The position numbers were made by a program, and so were the translations under genes. The notes under the pieces were generated by a model. It did no database searches. It had not been told where the DNA came from and saw nothing but the letters and a program-made list of their open reading frames with translations. Shown here piece after piece: positions 21,328-31,125 of a DNA stretch of 64,000 nt; position 1 is the first letter of the stretch; the number at the start of each line of letters is the position of its first letter. This DNA is from Rhizobium sp. FKL33 (GTDB lineage Bacteria; Pseudomonadota; Alphaproteobacteria; Rhizobiales; Rhizobiaceae): contig NZ_STFX01000001.1 of NCBI RefSeq assembly GCF_005222915.1, positions 186,001-250,000 on the forward strand, in the 5' to 3' direction.

Positions 21328-21420
21328 GTCACCCTCGGGCTTGTCCCGAGGGCGTGCCGACAGACGCGTTGCATTCGACGAATGCCGCTGCAAATGCTCG
21401 CCACAAGGGCGAGCATGACG
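21328..21420. repeat. Bipartite intergenic palindromic element
   Basis: The segment starts with CGTCA and ends with TGACG. It contains two hairpins, CCCTCGGG/CCCGAGGG around CTTGT and TGCTCGCC/GGGCGAGCA around ACAA, separated by a spacer. This layout resembles the short palindromic repeats scattered between genes in Rhizobiales. It lies between convergent purC and the MBL gene, so it may also act in transcript ending. A genome-wide copy count is not possible here. Confidence 0.6.
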
Positions 21421-21450
21421 ATGGAAGGGCCGCACAGGCCGATTGACGGC

Positions 21451-22254
21451 CTAAACCTCCACCTCAATCCGCATTCCATCATATGCCGGCTCGACATGGT
21501 CAGGCGTTTCCCGCATCACGGTGTCGTAATCGAGCGGGATATGCATGTGCGTGAGGATGGCCCGTTTGGGAGCGATGCGCTCGATCCACTCCATCGCCTG
21601 TTCGAGCGACAGATGGCTCGGATGGCGGCGATATTGCAGGCAGTCGATGACCAGCACGTCGAGGCCGACGAGCTTTTCCAGCGACTCCTCCGGAAAATCG
21701 CTGACATCGGTGCAATAGGCGACATCGCCGATGCGGAAGCCGAGCGAATGGGCGTCGCCATGGTGCTGGATCAACGGCAGGAAGGGGATCGCCCCGCCAG
21801 GGCCGGGAACCTCGAAACTGCTGGCGATGTTGATCTCATAGCTGCGGGCGATCGGCGGATAGGAACTGCCGACGGGCGTTTCAAACACATAGCGGAAGCC
21901 TTCGATCACCCGTTCCATGGTCGCCGGATCGGCCCAGACCGGCATGCGGTGTTCGTTCTTGTAGACGAAGGACCTGATATCATCGATGCCATGCAGATGA
22001 TCGGCATGGGCGTGCGTCAGCACCACGGCGTGCAGATCCTCCGCGCCGACTGCGACCATCTGGCTGCGGAAATCGGGGCCGGTGTCGATCACCACCGATG
22101 TCAGCTTGCCGTCGTCGGACCATTGCTCGACCAGCATGGCGGCGCGGCTGCGACGATTTTTCGGATTGCTGGGATCGCAAGCCCCCCAGTCGCCGGTGAT
22201 GCGCGGAACGCCGGGCGAGGAAGAGCATCCGAGAATCGTAAAGCGTCGCTTCAT
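21451..22254 (-). CDS. MBL-fold metallohydrolase (PhnP/lactamase_B-like)
   Basis: The product is 267 residues from ATG at 22254 (a TTG two codons earlier is possible). It has the metallo-beta-lactamase fold metal motif THAHADHLHGIDD near residues 76-88, the N-terminal strand TILGCSSSPGVPRITGDWG and a distal LTHMHIPLDYD near the end, as in PhnP-like phosphodiesterases and related MBL proteins. The gene follows tatD closely on the same strand. The metG-tatD-MBL order recurs in many Rhizobiales genomes. The substrate is unknown; cyclic phosphodiester hydrolysis is a family-based guess. Confidence 0.88.
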   Translation of the reverse strand: MKRRFTILGCSSSPGVPRITGDWGACDPSNPKNRRSRAAMLVEQWSDDGKLTSVVIDTGPDFRSQMVAVGAEDLHAVVLTHAHADHLHGIDDIRSFVYKNEHRMPVWADPATMERVIEGFRYVFETPVGSSYPPIARSYEINIASSFEVPGPGGAIPFLPLIQHHGDAHSLGFRIGDVAYCTDVSDFPEESLEKLVGLDVLVIDCLQYRRHPSHLSLEQAMEWIERIAPKRAILTHMHIPLDYDTVMRETPDHVEPAYDGMRIEVEV

Positions 22255-22269
22255 GAGCAAGGTTCTCCG

Positions 22270-23055
22270 TCAGGCGACACGCGTCATCTTGGAAAAGCAG
22301 CGGAAGGCGTTTTCGGTGGTAAGTTCGGACACAGCCTCGACGCTGACGCCGATCGTCTGCGCCAGCACCTCGGCGGTGTTGACCACATAGGAAGGCTCGT
22401 TGCGCTTGCCGCGCCAGGTTTTCGGCGCGAGATAGGGCGCGTCCGTCTCCACCAGCAGCCGGTCGCGCGGCACGGACGCCGCAATGTCGCGGATGTCCTG
22501 CGACTTCGGGAAGGTCAGGATGCCCGAGAAAGACACGTACCCCCCGAGCTCGACCCCGACCCGCGCCAGTTCCGCCCCAGAGGAAAAGCAGTGAAGGAGG
22601 AAGGGGAAGGCCCCGCCCCGCTCGGTCTCGTCCTTCAGGATCGCCGCCATGTCGTCATCGGCGGCGCGGGAATGGATGACGAGCGGCAGGCCGGTGATGC
22701 GGGCGGCGGCGATATGCCGGCGCAGACCCGTCGCCTGCTGTTCGGGCGTCGCATAGTCGTAGAAATAATCGAGACCCGCCTCGCCGATCGCCACGCATTT
22801 CGGGTGCTCCGACAGGGCGACCAGTTCATCGGTCTGGATGTCAGGCTCCTCATGCGCATGGTTGGGATGCGTGCCGACCGAGCAGAACACCTGCTCATAG
22901 GTCTCCGCGATCGCCTTGATACGCTCGAAGCGATGCACCAGCGTGGAGATGGTGATCATCTGGCCGACGCCGGCCGCCCGAGCCCGCGCGATCAGCTCGT
23001 CGCGCTCGGCGTCGAAATCCGGAAAATCCAGATGGCAATGCGTGTCGATCAGCAT
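22270..23055 (-). CDS. tatD: TatD family hydrolase
   Basis: TatD proteins are metal-dependent 3'-5' exonucleases of the amidohydrolase superfamily, implicated in DNA quality control. The 261-residue product has all the usual metal motifs: MLIDTHCHLDFPDFD at the N-terminus, AIGEAGLDYFYD near residue 93, VIHSRAADDDM, LLHCFSSGAELA and the C-terminal LLVETDAPYLAPKTWRGKRNEP. It follows metG by seven bases and is probably co-transcribed with metG and the MBL gene. It might equally be YcfH-type; the two subtypes are not separable by eye. Confidence 0.95.
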   Translation of the reverse strand: MLIDTHCHLDFPDFDAERDELIARARAAGVGQMITISTLVHRFERIKAIAETYEQVFCSVGTHPNHAHEEPDIQTDELVALSEHPKCVAIGEAGLDYFYDYATPEQQATGLRRHIAAARITGLPLVIHSRAADDDMAAILKDETERGGAFPFLLHCFSSGAELARVGVELGGYVSFSGILTFPKSQDIRDIAASVPRDRLLVETDAPYLAPKTWRGKRNEPSYVVNTAEVLAQTIGVSVEAVSELTTENAFRCFSKMTRVA

Positions 23056-23062
23056 TCCCGCC

Positions 23063-24610
23063 TCATGCCTTCGGCGGGAAATATTTCGGGAACACGCCGG
23101 TCGGCGGCGCGATGGTCACGCCGCTCTTGACGCGGCCGTTCGCGCCGAGCGAGGCGAAGTCGCGGCTCGTGACGGAGTCCCCGAAGAGATCGAGCAGTTT
23201 TTCGGCCGAGGCCGGAACGTAAGGCTGCAGCATCACGGCGATCTGGCGGACGACTTCGAGCGTCACATAGAGGACCGTCGACATGCGGGCGACATCGCCG
23301 GATTTCGCCAGCGCCCAGGGCGCCTGTGCAGCAAAGTAGCTGTTGGCTTCCGACGACACGGCAAAGACCGCCGACATCGACTTGTGGATCTGTTGGGTCG
23401 CCATCTCGGCGCGGCAGGTCTCGATCGCCTTGTCGGCGAGCGCGATCAGCGCCTCGTCTTCGGGCGTCAGCGGACCGGGTTCCGGAATGACGCCTTCGAG
23501 ATTCTTAGACACCATCGACAGCGAACGCTGGGCGAGATTGCCGATATTGTCGGCAAGATCGGCGTTGATGCGGTTGGCGATCGCCTCCTCGCTATAGGAG
23601 CCGTCCTGGCCGAAGGAGACTTCGCGCAGGAAGAAATGGCGCACCTGGTCGCAGCCGAAATGTTCGACGAGATCGAAGGGATCGACGACATTGCCGACCG
23701 ATTTCGACATCTTCTCGCCCTTGTTGAGCATAAATCCATGCGCATAGACGCGCTTGGGCAGCGCCACGCCCGCCGACATCAGGAAGGCTGGCCAGTAGAC
23801 GGCGTGGAAACGGATGATGTCCTTGCCGATGATGTGGATGGCCGGCCAGAACTTCCAGCGTTCGGCATTGGCGTCGGGATAGCCGGCGGCGGTGATGTAG
23901 TTGGTCAGCGCGTCGACCCAGACATACATCACATGCTTAGGATCGCCTGGAACTGGGATGCCCCAATCGAAGGTGGTGCGCGACATAGAGAGATCGCGCA
24001 AGCCGGATTTCACGAAGGAGACAACCTCGTTACGGCGCTCGTCGGGACCGATGAAATCTGGCTGGGCTTCGTAGAGCGCCAGCAGCTTGTCCTGATAGTT
24101 GGACAGACGGAAGAAGTAGCTTTCCTCCTCCACCCATTCCACCGGCGTGCCCTGCGGCCCATAGCGGACGCCGTCGGCGCGCAGCTCGGTTTCGCCTTCC
24201 TGATAATAGGCCTCGTCGCGCACCGAATACCAGCCGGAATAGCTGTCCTTATAGATGTCGCCGGCCTCGACCATCTTGGTCCAGATCGCCTGAACGGATT
24301 TGTAGTGCCGCTCTTCCGTGGTGCGGATGAAATCGTCGTTGGAGGCGTTGAAGATCGGGCCCATGCGGCGGAATTCGGCGGAATTGCGATCGGCCAGTTC
24401 ACGCGCGGTCATGCCCAGCGCCCGCGCCGTCTGCTGCATCTTCTGGCCATGCTCGTCGGTGCCGGTCAGGAAGAAGACCTCGCGGCCGTCGAGCCGCTGG
24501 AAGCGGGCGAGAGCGTCCGTGGCGATCAGCTCATAGGCATGGCCGATATGCGGCTTGCCGTTGGGATAGGAGATCGCGGTCGTGATGTAAAAGGGCGAAT
24601 TGTCGATCAT
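23063..24610 (-). CDS. metG: Methionyl-tRNA synthetase
   Basis: MetRS charges tRNA-Met in the cytoplasm. The 515-residue product is of the short type lacking the C-terminal tRNA-binding dimerisation domain. The class I signatures are present: [12 protein letters not shown] (HIGH) near residues 16-27 and [15 protein letters not shown] (KMSKS) near residue 300. The conserved [15 protein letters not shown] and [20 protein letters not shown] segments are also present. No CxxC zinc knuckle is visible in the connective peptide. It begins the metG-tatD-MBL run. A divergent TSUP gene separates it from holB, so it should have its own promoter. Confidence 0.98.
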   Translation of the reverse strand: MIDNSPFYITTAISYPNGKPHIGHAYELIATDALARFQRLDGREVFFLTGTDEHGQKMQQTARALGMTARELADRNSAEFRRMGPIFNASNDDFIRTTEERHYKSVQAIWTKMVEAGDIYKDSYSGWYSVRDEAYYQEGETELRADGVRYGPQGTPVEWVEEESYFFRLSNYQDKLLALYEAQPDFIGPDERRNEVVSFVKSGLRDLSMSRTTFDWGIPVPGDPKHVMYVWVDALTNYITAAGYPDANAERWKFWPAIHIIGKDIIRFHAVYWPAFLMSAGVALPKRVYAHGFMLNKGEKMSKSVGNVVDPFDLVEHFGCDQVRHFFLREVSFGQDGSYSEEAIANRINADLADNIGNLAQRSLSMVSKNLEGVIPEPGPLTPEDEALIALADKAIETCRAEMATQQIHKSMSAVFAVSSEANSYFAAQAPWALAKSGDVARMSTVLYVTLEVVRQIAVMLQPYVPASAEKLLDLFGDSVTSRDFASLGANGRVKSGVTIAPPTGVFPKYFPPKA

Positions 24611-24855
24611 TCGCGATAATGCCTTGCTTGTCGTTTGCGGTTGTTGCAGCGCTTCTAAGCCTTATTTTTAACGGCTGCAAACATGAATCGAGTTTCGCGA
24701 TCAAAAGACATCCGCGCGCAGCGCTCGTGGGATAGACTGGCTCACTTGCTTGACTTGACCGGCCCCGGCGACTAGTCGATTAGGCGTGGGGCGCCCTGTC
24801 GCGAGACGGCGAGGCGGAAAGTGCGATGCGAACATCGCGCGCGAAAGGGATTGAG

Positions 24856-25656
24856 TTGGACTTCCTGCATAATATTGATCCGCTTTACTCGATATCGGGA
24901 CTTTTCGTCGGCATCCTAGTGGGAATTACCGGAGTGGGCGGCGGCTCGCTGATGACCCCGCTACTGGTGGTGCTGTTCAATGTGCACCCAGCCACCGCCG
25001 TCGGTACGGATCTTCTTTACGCCGCCATCACCAAGAGCGCCGGCACGGCCGTGCATGGCGCGAACAAGACGATCAATTGGGCGATCGTTCGGACCCTCGG
25101 TCTCGGCAGCGTCCCGGCCGCGCTCGTGACCCTCTATATGCTCTCCGGGATCGACCGCAAAAGCCTCGCTGCGGTCTCGCTCATCACCTATTCGCTCGGC
25201 TGGATGCTGTTCCTCACGGCCTTCCTGCTGCTGTTCCGCAACACCATCGTCGACCGCGTCACCGAATGGAGACAACATAAGCCGCCGGTTTCTACATCGA
25301 CCGTGACGCTGCTGACATTCGCCCTCGGCATTGTGCTCGGAACTCTGGTCACCCTGACCTCGGTCGGCGCCGGCGCGCTCGGCGTCACCGTGCTGCTGAT
25401 GCTCTATCCCCGTCTGCAGATCCGCGACATCGTCGGTTCCGACATCGTGCATGCCGTGCCGCTGACGCTGGTCGGCGGCATCGGCTACTGGATGATCGGC
25501 GAGATCGACTGGATGATGCTGATCTCGCTGCTGATTGGCTCGATCCCCGGCATCATCATCGGCAGCCATATCGCCCCGCGCATGCCGGACCGGCTGATCC
25601 GGCCGTTCCTGGCCGCGACGCTGGCGTTGGTGGCGCTCAAGCTGGTTCTCGCCTGA
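24856..25656 (+). CDS. TSUP family transporter (TauE/SafE)
   Basis: The product (266 residues from TTG at 24856) has about eight membrane segments in two related halves. It shows the family's glycine-rich signature GLFVGILVGITGVGGGSLMTPLLV near its N-terminus and a second half with LTSVGAGALGVTVLLML. TSUP proteins transport sulfite, sulfoacetate and similar anions. The TTG is preferred because AAAGGGA precedes it and the usual family start aligns there; an ATG at 24826 would add ten residues. It is inserted in opposite orientation between holB and metG, genes usually adjacent in relatives. The substrate is unknown. Confidence 0.87.
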   Translation: MDFLHNIDPLYSISGLFVGILVGITGVGGGSLMTPLLVVLFNVHPATAVGTDLLYAAITKSAGTAVHGANKTINWAIVRTLGLGSVPAALVTLYMLSGIDRKSLAAVSLITYSLGWMLFLTAFLLLFRNTIVDRVTEWRQHKPPVSTSTVTLLTFALGIVLGTLVTLTSVGAGALGVTVLLMLYPRLQIRDIVGSDIVHAVPLTLVGGIGYWMIGEIDWMMLISLLIGSIPGIIIGSHIAPRMPDRLIRPFLAATLALVALKLVLA

Positions 25657-25689
25657 CGCTGCGGAGCGTCGTCAAAACCGCAAACCGTT

Positions 25690-26721
25690 TCACAAGCGCG
25701 CCGCGATTTCACCCATCAACGTTATGACGGTCTGCTTGCGTTCGAGATTATAGGCGTCGGATGCATTGATCTGCTCGTCCATCGTCGCCTTCAGTTGCGA
25801 CAGGTCGAACGCTCTCCCAACGTCTCCCTCCAGAGCCGCAGCGCGCGCCCGGCCGAAGACTTCCATGCCGAGTTGGTCGATGAAGAATTCATAGAGGATG
25901 TCGCCATCCTTCTGGGCCACGACATCGGCAAGCTTATGAATGGCGCGGCGCTGGGCCGGTCCCTGCTGCGACAGCGCCGCCCTCATCGCGTCCAGCACAT
26001 CCAGTCCGCCGTAGTTCAGGAGCTTGATCGCCTGCGACACCGAGCCGCCAGCCATTGCGAGCAGCCGGTCCCGGACCGCCTCCGGCGCGGAAAGGCCGAG
26101 ATGGGCGAGCGCGGAGAGAAGATCGCCGTCGGCGAGCGGCCTCAGGCTGACGGTGAGGCAGCGCGAGCGAATGGTAGGCAGCAGCTTCCCCGGCGCATGC
26201 GACAGCACCAGGAACATCGACCGCTTCGGCGGCTCCTCCAGCATTTTCAGGATGGCGTTCGCAGCGCTGCGGTTGAGATCGTCGGCGGGGTCGACCACGA
26301 CGATGCGCCAGTTGCCGGTGCCGGAGGTCTGGGAGAAAAACTTGCCCGCACGGCGCACTTCGTCGACGGTGATGGCGGTTTTCGTCTTGCCGGTCTTGGC
26401 GTCGACCGGACGGGCGAGATGCAGCAGATTGTGCGAGGCGCCCTGGGCGATCTGCCGGAACATCGGATGCTCCGGATCAGGATCTGAAAGATGGGTCGGC
26501 GCGCCAGCCGGATCGGGATGGGCGAGAATATGGTTGGCGAAGCGAAAGGCGAGCGTCGCCTTGCCGACGCCTTCGGGTCCTTCGAGCAGCAGGGCGTGAT
26601 GGCCCTTGCCGCTCGCATAGGATTCCGCAAGGAACGCCTGCGCTTCGGCATGGCCGAACAGCCGCGTGTTCTCCTGGGGGGCGATCGCCCCGTCGAGCAG
26701 AGTGGTCTGAGCCGCGCTCAC
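25690..26721 (-). CDS. holB: DNA polymerase III delta-prime subunit
   Basis: Delta-prime is part of the clamp loader that opens the beta sliding clamp. The 343-residue product has an AAA+ N-domain with a P-loop ([19 protein letters not shown], residues about 44-62). It also has the sensor/DEAD-like [22 protein letters not shown] segment near residue 145 and the SRC-type [19 protein letters not shown] motif that supplies the arginine finger. The zinc-binding cysteines of E. coli delta-prime are not present in the early region, as in many alphaproteobacteria. Its GTG start overlaps the tmk stop as GTGA, so translation is coupled. Confidence 0.95.
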   Translation of the reverse strand: MSAAQTTLLDGAIAPQENTRLFGHAEAQAFLAESYASGKGHHALLLEGPEGVGKATLAFRFANHILAHPDPAGAPTHLSDPDPEHPMFRQIAQGASHNLLHLARPVDAKTGKTKTAITVDEVRRAGKFFSQTSGTGNWRIVVVDPADDLNRSAANAILKMLEEPPKRSMFLVLSHAPGKLLPTIRSRCLTVSLRPLADGDLLSALAHLGLSAPEAVRDRLLAMAGGSVSQAIKLLNYGGLDVLDAMRAALSQQGPAQRRAIHKLADVVAQKDGDILYEFFIDQLGMEVFGRARAAALEGDVGRAFDLSQLKATMDEQINASDAYNLERKQTVITLMGEIAARL

Positions 26722-27404
26722 GCTTCGCCGGTCTCCCGCACCCGGTGAGACTGGATCGGCAACAGCGCCTCGACGATCTCGAAGATGCGGTTGTGCACAG
26801 CATCCGGCGGCCAGGCGGCGTCGACGACGCGGCAGCGCAGCGGTTCGCGGTCGGCAATGTCGAGAAAGGCCTCGCGGCGTTTCTCATGGGTGGAGACTTC
26901 CTCTTTCTCGAAACGGTCGGGCTGGGCGTCCGCGTTTTCGCCGCTGGCGCGCGCCCGCGCCCGGCGCAGGCCTTCCGAGGCCGGCAGATCGAGAATCAGC
27001 GTGCAATCGGGCATCACCCCGTTGATCGCCACCCTTTCGAGATTGTCCATGAATTCGGCCTCGAGATTGCCGGTGACGCCCTGATACACCCGCGACGAAT
27101 CGATGAAGCGGTCGCACAGCACCACAGCGCCGGTGGCGAGCGCGGGGCGGATCACTTCCTCGACATGGTCGTTCCGGGCGGCGGCGAACAGGATCGCCTC
27201 CATGCGCGCCCCATGCGCCTCGGCGGCGCCGGACAACAGCACATGGCGCACGGCTTCGGCTCCGGGAGATCCGCCCGGTTCGCGCGTCACCAGGACATCC
27301 AGGCCCATGCGGCGCAGACGATCGGCGAGAAGCCGGATCTGGGTGCTCTTGCCGGCCCCCTCTCCGCCTTCGAACGTCACGAACAAACCTTGTCTTGCGG
27401 CCAC
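26718..27404 (-). CDS. tmk: Thymidylate kinase
   Basis: Tmk phosphorylates dTMP to dTDP. The 228-residue product starts at GTG 27404 and has the P-loop [20 protein letters not shown] (residues about 11-30), the DR(F/Y) motif in [14 protein letters not shown] near residue 98, and an Arg-rich lid region before the [17 protein letters not shown] segment. It lies between dacA and holB on the same strand; the order dacA-tmk-holB-metG is conserved in Rhizobiales. A four-base overlap with holB indicates an operon. No abnormality is seen. Confidence 0.97.
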   Translation of the reverse strand: MAARQGLFVTFEGGEGAGKSTQIRLLADRLRRMGLDVLVTREPGGSPGAEAVRHVLLSGAAEAHGARMEAILFAAARNDHVEEVIRPALATGAVVLCDRFIDSSRVYQGVTGNLEAEFMDNLERVAINGVMPDCTLILDLPASEGLRRARARASGENADAQPDRFEKEEVSTHEKRREAFLDIADREPLRCRVVDAAWPPDAVHNRIFEIVEALLPIQSHRVRETGEA

Positions 27405-27456
27405 GCGCGGGCTCCATTCTTGCCTTGCATGCTCATAGCCAAGCCGGCGGCATCCG

Positions 27457-28602
27457 TCAAAGCCAGAAGAACATCAGTTCCTTCAAACCGTCCCAGGCCT
27501 TGGAGGTCAGCGATCCCGATCCCACCGCCGTCGAGGCGTAGACCGGCGTCTCCAGAAGCTTGCGCTGTCCGAGGCTCAGTTCCATGGCGCCGATCTGCTG
27601 GCCTTCCGACACCGGCGCCTTGAGGGGCCATGTATAGCGAATTTTCGCCCGGACCTTGTCTTCCGTATCGACCGGCACGAAAATATCGACATTCTTCGCC
27701 GCCTTCAGCGGCACCCGCGCGGCGTCGCCGCCGAACACCGGCGCTTCGGCCACCGTCTCGTCCTGTTGAAACACGGTGCGGCGGGTGAAGCTCGAAAAGC
27801 CCCAGTCGAACACGCGACGGGTTTCCTCGAGCCTCTCCTTGTCCGACGCCAGTCCACTCATGGCCAGATAGAGCCTGACGCCATTGCGCTCTGTCGTCGC
27901 CACGATGCCGTAGCCTGCGCCTTCGGCGAAACCGAGCGCCATGCCGTCGAGACCAAGCCCCATCTTCACCACCCGATTCCGCTGCCGGATCTTGTTCCAT
28001 TCGAAATCTTCCTCACCGAACAGGCCGACATAATCGGGATAGGCGGCCCGCGCATGGATGGCGAGCTTCGAGAGATCGCGGATGGAAGTCTTGTTGCCGG
28101 GATCGGGAAGACCGTTGGAATTGGCGAGCACGGTGTTTACCAGCCCCAATTCCTTGGCCCGCGCCGAGAGCTTTTCGGCAAAGGCGGCGTCGGATCCGTA
28201 AAGCCCCTCGCCGAGAATGATGCAGGCGTCGTTGGCGGAATGCACGGTCACGCCGCGCAAGAGATCCATGACGCTGATCTCGGAATTCAGCGCGGCGAAC
28301 ATGGTGGAGGTGCGCGACAGGGCGCCGCCGGTGCGCCAGGCATATTCGGAGACCTTGAACTTGGCGTCGGGCTTCAGGCGGCCTTCCTTCAGTTCCCGAA
28401 AGACATATTCGGCGGTCAGCAGCTTGGCCAGGGAAGCCGGCGCGATGACGGCGTCGGCATTGCGCTCGAACAGCACGGTGCCGGTGCTTTCCTCGACCAG
28501 CAGGATTTCCTTCGCCTTGGCGTCCAGCGGCGCCGCTTCGGCGAGACCGGGATGGATGATCGACAGTGCGATCGCGACGAACAGATAGAGCAAGACAGGC
28601 AT
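27457..28602 (-). CDS. dacA: D-alanyl-D-alanine carboxypeptidase family protein with altered KTG motif
   Basis: This penicillin-binding protein 5-type protein would trim the terminal D-Ala of peptidoglycan pentapeptides in the periplasm. It has a signal peptide (residues 1-23), the SxxK motif Ser57-Leu-Ala-Lys60 and SxN as Ser122-Ala-Asn124. A C-terminal beta domain with an amphipathic tail ends in LKELMFFWL. The third active-site motif, normally KTG in a DGLKTGxT context, reads Asp219-Gly-Met-Ala222-Leu223-Gly224, so Lys and Thr are lost. Length (381) is normal and the frame is intact. The protein may bind peptidoglycan with reduced or no carboxypeptidase activity; this is inference. It sits between rlpA and tmk. 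Confidence 0.9.
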   Translation of the reverse strand: MPVLLYLFVAIALSIIHPGLAEAAPLDAKAKEILLVEESTGTVLFERNADAVIAPASLAKLLTAEYVFRELKEGRLKPDAKFKVSEYAWRTGGALSRTSTMFAALNSEISVMDLLRGVTVHSANDACIILGEGLYGSDAAFAEKLSARAKELGLVNTVLANSNGLPDPGNKTSIRDLSKLAIHARAAYPDYVGLFGEEDFEWNKIRQRNRVVKMGLGLDGMALGFAEGAGYGIVATTERNGVRLYLAMSGLASDKERLEETRRVFDWGFSSFTRRTVFQQDETVAEAPVFGGDAARVPLKAAKNVDIFVPVDTEDKVRAKIRYTWPLKAPVSEGQQIGAMELSLGQRKLLETPVYASTAVGSGSLTSKAWDGLKELMFFWL

Positions 28603-28704
28603 GACGATCCGAGTGTGTGTGGCGCCTCACCCTACGCGAAACGGCTCAGGCGCCAAGGGCCGCGCCAGCGGTAATTGAAATCCTCGGCCTGCGGAGGCCG
28701 CCGA

Positions 28705-29730
28705 TCAGTTCTGGCGGTCGACGGACTTGCGGATCGCCTCGGCGTTCAGTCCGCCCTTTTCGACGAGCACGGCGTCGAAGGGCGCAGCTTGGGCCGCTTC
28801 CACCCGCATTTCCGCATAGGCCGAAAGCGTGCCGAGGATATGTTCGTTGTATTGAGGCCGCTCAGCCGGGATGGGGCCGAACTCCGGAAGCTGCACCATC
28901 GTCTCGAAATCGGAGAGGTCGCCCGCCCAGCTCGGGGCCTGCTGCGGCTCGGCATAAGCCACCGAAGCGACCTGCGTGACTGCGGGCTTCGGAACCACCG
29001 GCGCGGACCGCACGATCTGGCGCGGCGTGAACGTCGCGTCGTTGGACGCCACCATCACGCCGGTTGCGATCTGGCCGCCGGGATTGCGTCGGATGCGCTC
29101 GCCCTTGGGAATATAGGACGCCATCAGGAAGGCCTGGTCGCGTCCGTCCATGCGGGCCTTGCCGACATATTGCACCCGCACCTTGGCGGTGCCGTGATGG
29201 CGCATGTCGAGCATGTCGGCGGCCTTGTCGGAAATGTCGATGATTCGGCCGGGATGATAGGGACCGCGGTCGTTGACCCGCACGATCAGCGACGAGCCGG
29301 TCTGCAGATTGGTGACCCGGGCATAGCTCGGCAGCGGAAAGGTCGGATGGGCGGCCGACAGCGAATACTGGTCGTAGATTTCGCCGTTCGCCGTCAGACG
29401 GCCGTGGAAGGCCGAGCCGTACCAGGAGGCAAGCCCGGTCTTGTCATAGGCCTTGTCTTCCTTGGGCGCATACCACTTGCCCTTGACCTTGTAAGGCTTG
29501 CCGATCATTTCGCGACCGCCGCCCTTGGGCGGATGCTTGCCCTTGTAAACGCGGGGACTGGCTTTGACGCCATATTCGCTTTCGGCGAAATATTCCTTGC
29601 CGTGCTGACGCTTCTTGCCCGCGTATTTCGTCGTGCCGCAGGAGGCCACACAGAGGGAAACGGCCACCAGAGCCACCCATTTTCCCGCGCATGCCCATGA
29701 CGCTCCGCGTCGCTCAGTCTTTACCGCCAT
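28705..29730 (-). CDS. rlpA: Septal ring lytic transglycosylase RlpA family lipoprotein
   Basis: The 341-residue product is a lipoprotein: a hydrophobic signal ends in the lipobox VASC at residues about 28-31. The double-psi beta-barrel domain (about residues 95-190) carries GLASWYGSAFHGRLTANGE, AAHPTFPLPSYARVTNLQTG and VNDRGPYHPGRIIDIS, with the catalytic Asp-containing motif. A long C-terminal region lacks an obvious SPOR repeat. RlpA cleaves or binds denuded glycan strands at the division septum. It is the first gene of the rlpA-dacA-tmk-holB cluster and is followed upstream by tRNA-Ser. The family call is secure; activity in this species is untested. Confidence 0.93.
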   Translation of the reverse strand: MAVKTERRGASWACAGKWVALVAVSLCVASCGTTKYAGKKRQHGKEYFAESEYGVKASPRVYKGKHPPKGGGREMIGKPYKVKGKWYAPKEDKAYDKTGLASWYGSAFHGRLTANGEIYDQYSLSAAHPTFPLPSYARVTNLQTGSSLIVRVNDRGPYHPGRIIDISDKAADMLDMRHHGTAKVRVQYVGKARMDGRDQAFLMASYIPKGERIRRNPGGQIATGVMVASNDATFTPRQIVRSAPVVPKPAVTQVASVAYAEPQQAPSWAGDLSDFETMVQLPEFGPIPAERPQYNEHILGTLSAYAEMRVEAAQAAPFDAVLVEKGGLNAEAIRKSVDRQN

Positions 29731-29992
29731 TTGCTTTTCTGCGCCCCGCGCCGCCAGCTTCTTTTCGTTTCAGAACACGCCCCGCCGTCCCGGGCGGTCG
29801 AATGCGTTTCTGTTAACTACGGTTGGTAAAAACATGCCAACATCCGGGCGGAATTGCGAACGGATTTGCGGTGCAGGCCGGAAAATTGCTCGTCATGGTA
29901 AACGCATGGTTAACACCGCCTCCCAACCGCGAAACGACGAACGCCTCCGTGTTGACGCGGCCCGCGAAGCTGTTAAAAGGGCAGGCGAAGCG

Positions 29993-30081
29993 GATGGGTG
30001 TCCGAGCGGTTTAAGGAACCGGTCTTGAAAACCGGCGTGCGGGAAACCGTACCGTGGGTTCGAATCCCACCCCATCCGCCA
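29993..30081 (+). tRNA. tRNA-Ser (anticodon UGA)
   Basis: The 89-base gene has a seven-pair acceptor stem (GGATGGG with CCCATCC), discriminator G and encoded CCA. The D-arm begins CCGAGCGGTTTAAGG. The anticodon arm is CCGGT-CTTGAAA-ACCGG with TGA in the loop. A long variable arm typical of serine tRNAs follows, then the T-arm GTGGGTTCGAATCCCAC. It reads UCA and related serine codons. It lies next to rlpA and at the border of an accessory region. Confidence 0.97.
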
Positions 30082-30217
30082 TTACCGCTCATTTTGCGTT
30101 CTATGCGAACGCCTTACCTCCAACTGCAGCCAGTCACCGCCGATTATACGACTTGAGAAAATGAACAGAGACCCGCCGCACCATATTGCGGCGGAACTCG
30201 TTTCTTACAGAATTCGG

Positions 30218-31048
30218 CTACAAATCCCGATCTGCGGAGAATGCTACATCGCGCTGGCCTTCTATGGCGGCCAGGCGTTGCGACAGGGCTTGCGAAATCG
30301 AATTGTAGGCCGTGCTGCCCAGGGCGAGCCGCAGCGCAGGTTTTGCTTCATCCACCGCCGCGATCATCGCCGTGGCTGTTCGTCCCGCATCCCCCTTGAG
30401 AACGAAGCTTCCGCTGCTTATCGCGCGTCGAACTTCCCCGGCCGGCGTGTCGTCGTACGCGGTCATCGGATCGGCGTGGACCAACCCGGCTCCGAAATTG
30501 GTCGAGGTCGGTCCAGGTTCGGCAATGATGAAATCGATCCCGAATGACGCAACCTCCTGAGCTACCGCCTCTATGAAGCCCTCGATTCCCCATTTGGTGG
30601 CATGGTACAGACTGAAATTGGGGTAAGCGATCTGGCCGCCCTCGGACGAAACCTGAACGATCCGCCCGCCGCCCTGACGGCGCAGATGCGGTAAGACTGC
30701 GCGAATGAGTTGGATGGAGCCGGTGAGATTGGTCGCGATTTGCCGGACGACCTGGTCGTCGGTCACTTCCTCGGCGGCGCCGACGAGGCCGTAGCCAGCG
30801 TTGCTTGCGATGACGTCGATCCTGCTCACGCTCTGGAAGGCGTAATCGACAGCCGCCCGAATGCTGCTCGTATCGATGAGGTCCAGCGTCGCCACCGCGA
30901 GCCTGTTGCCATACTGGCGCTGCAGATCGACCAAAGCATCCGGGCGACGCACCGCTCCGATGACCCGGTCACCGCGCGCCAGCACTTGTTCGGTCATTTG
31001 GTAGCCGAGTCCGGAGGATGCTCCGGTAATGAACCATGTCTTGCTCAT
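30218..31048 (-). CDS. Short-chain dehydrogenase/reductase
   Basis: From the ATG at 31048 the product has 276 residues. It shows the classical SDR features: TGASSGLG cofactor loop at residues 9-16, the NAG motif in DVIASNAGYG, the catalytic Ser in VQVSSEGGQ and the YxxxK pair in LYHATKWG. The upstream extension to 31189 is rejected because it covers the promoter region and would overlap the divergent LysR gene. The substrate is unknown. A divergent LysR-type regulator suggests ligand-controlled expression. The gene lies just beyond tRNA-Ser, in what appears to be an accessory segment. A weak hairpin at 30173-30194 may end its transcript. Confidence 0.9.
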   Translation of the reverse strand: MSKTWFITGASSGLGYQMTEQVLARGDRVIGAVRRPDALVDLQRQYGNRLAVATLDLIDTSSIRAAVDYAFQSVSRIDVIASNAGYGLVGAAEEVTDDQVVRQIATNLTGSIQLIRAVLPHLRRQGGGRIVQVSSEGGQIAYPNFSLYHATKWGIEGFIEAVAQEVASFGIDFIIAEPGPTSTNFGAGLVHADPMTAYDDTPAGEVRRAISSGSFVLKGDAGRTATAMIAAVDEAKPALRLALGSTAYNSISQALSQRLAAIEGQRDVAFSADRDL

Positions 31049-31085
31049 GAATATCACCTTTCGTTGCGAGAGCAGTAAGGTAACG

Positions 31086-31125
31086 CAGGATGATTGGTGA
31101 TATAAGGAAGCCAATACAGGATGAT
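31086..31125. promoter_or_regulatory. Direct-repeat site in the SDR/LysR divergent promoter
   Basis: CAGGATGAT occurs at 31086-31094 and again at 31117-31125. The spacing of 31 bases is about three helical turns, in the 97-base gap between the two starts. It may be bound by the LysR-type regulator. This is inferred from position only. Confidence 0.35.
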
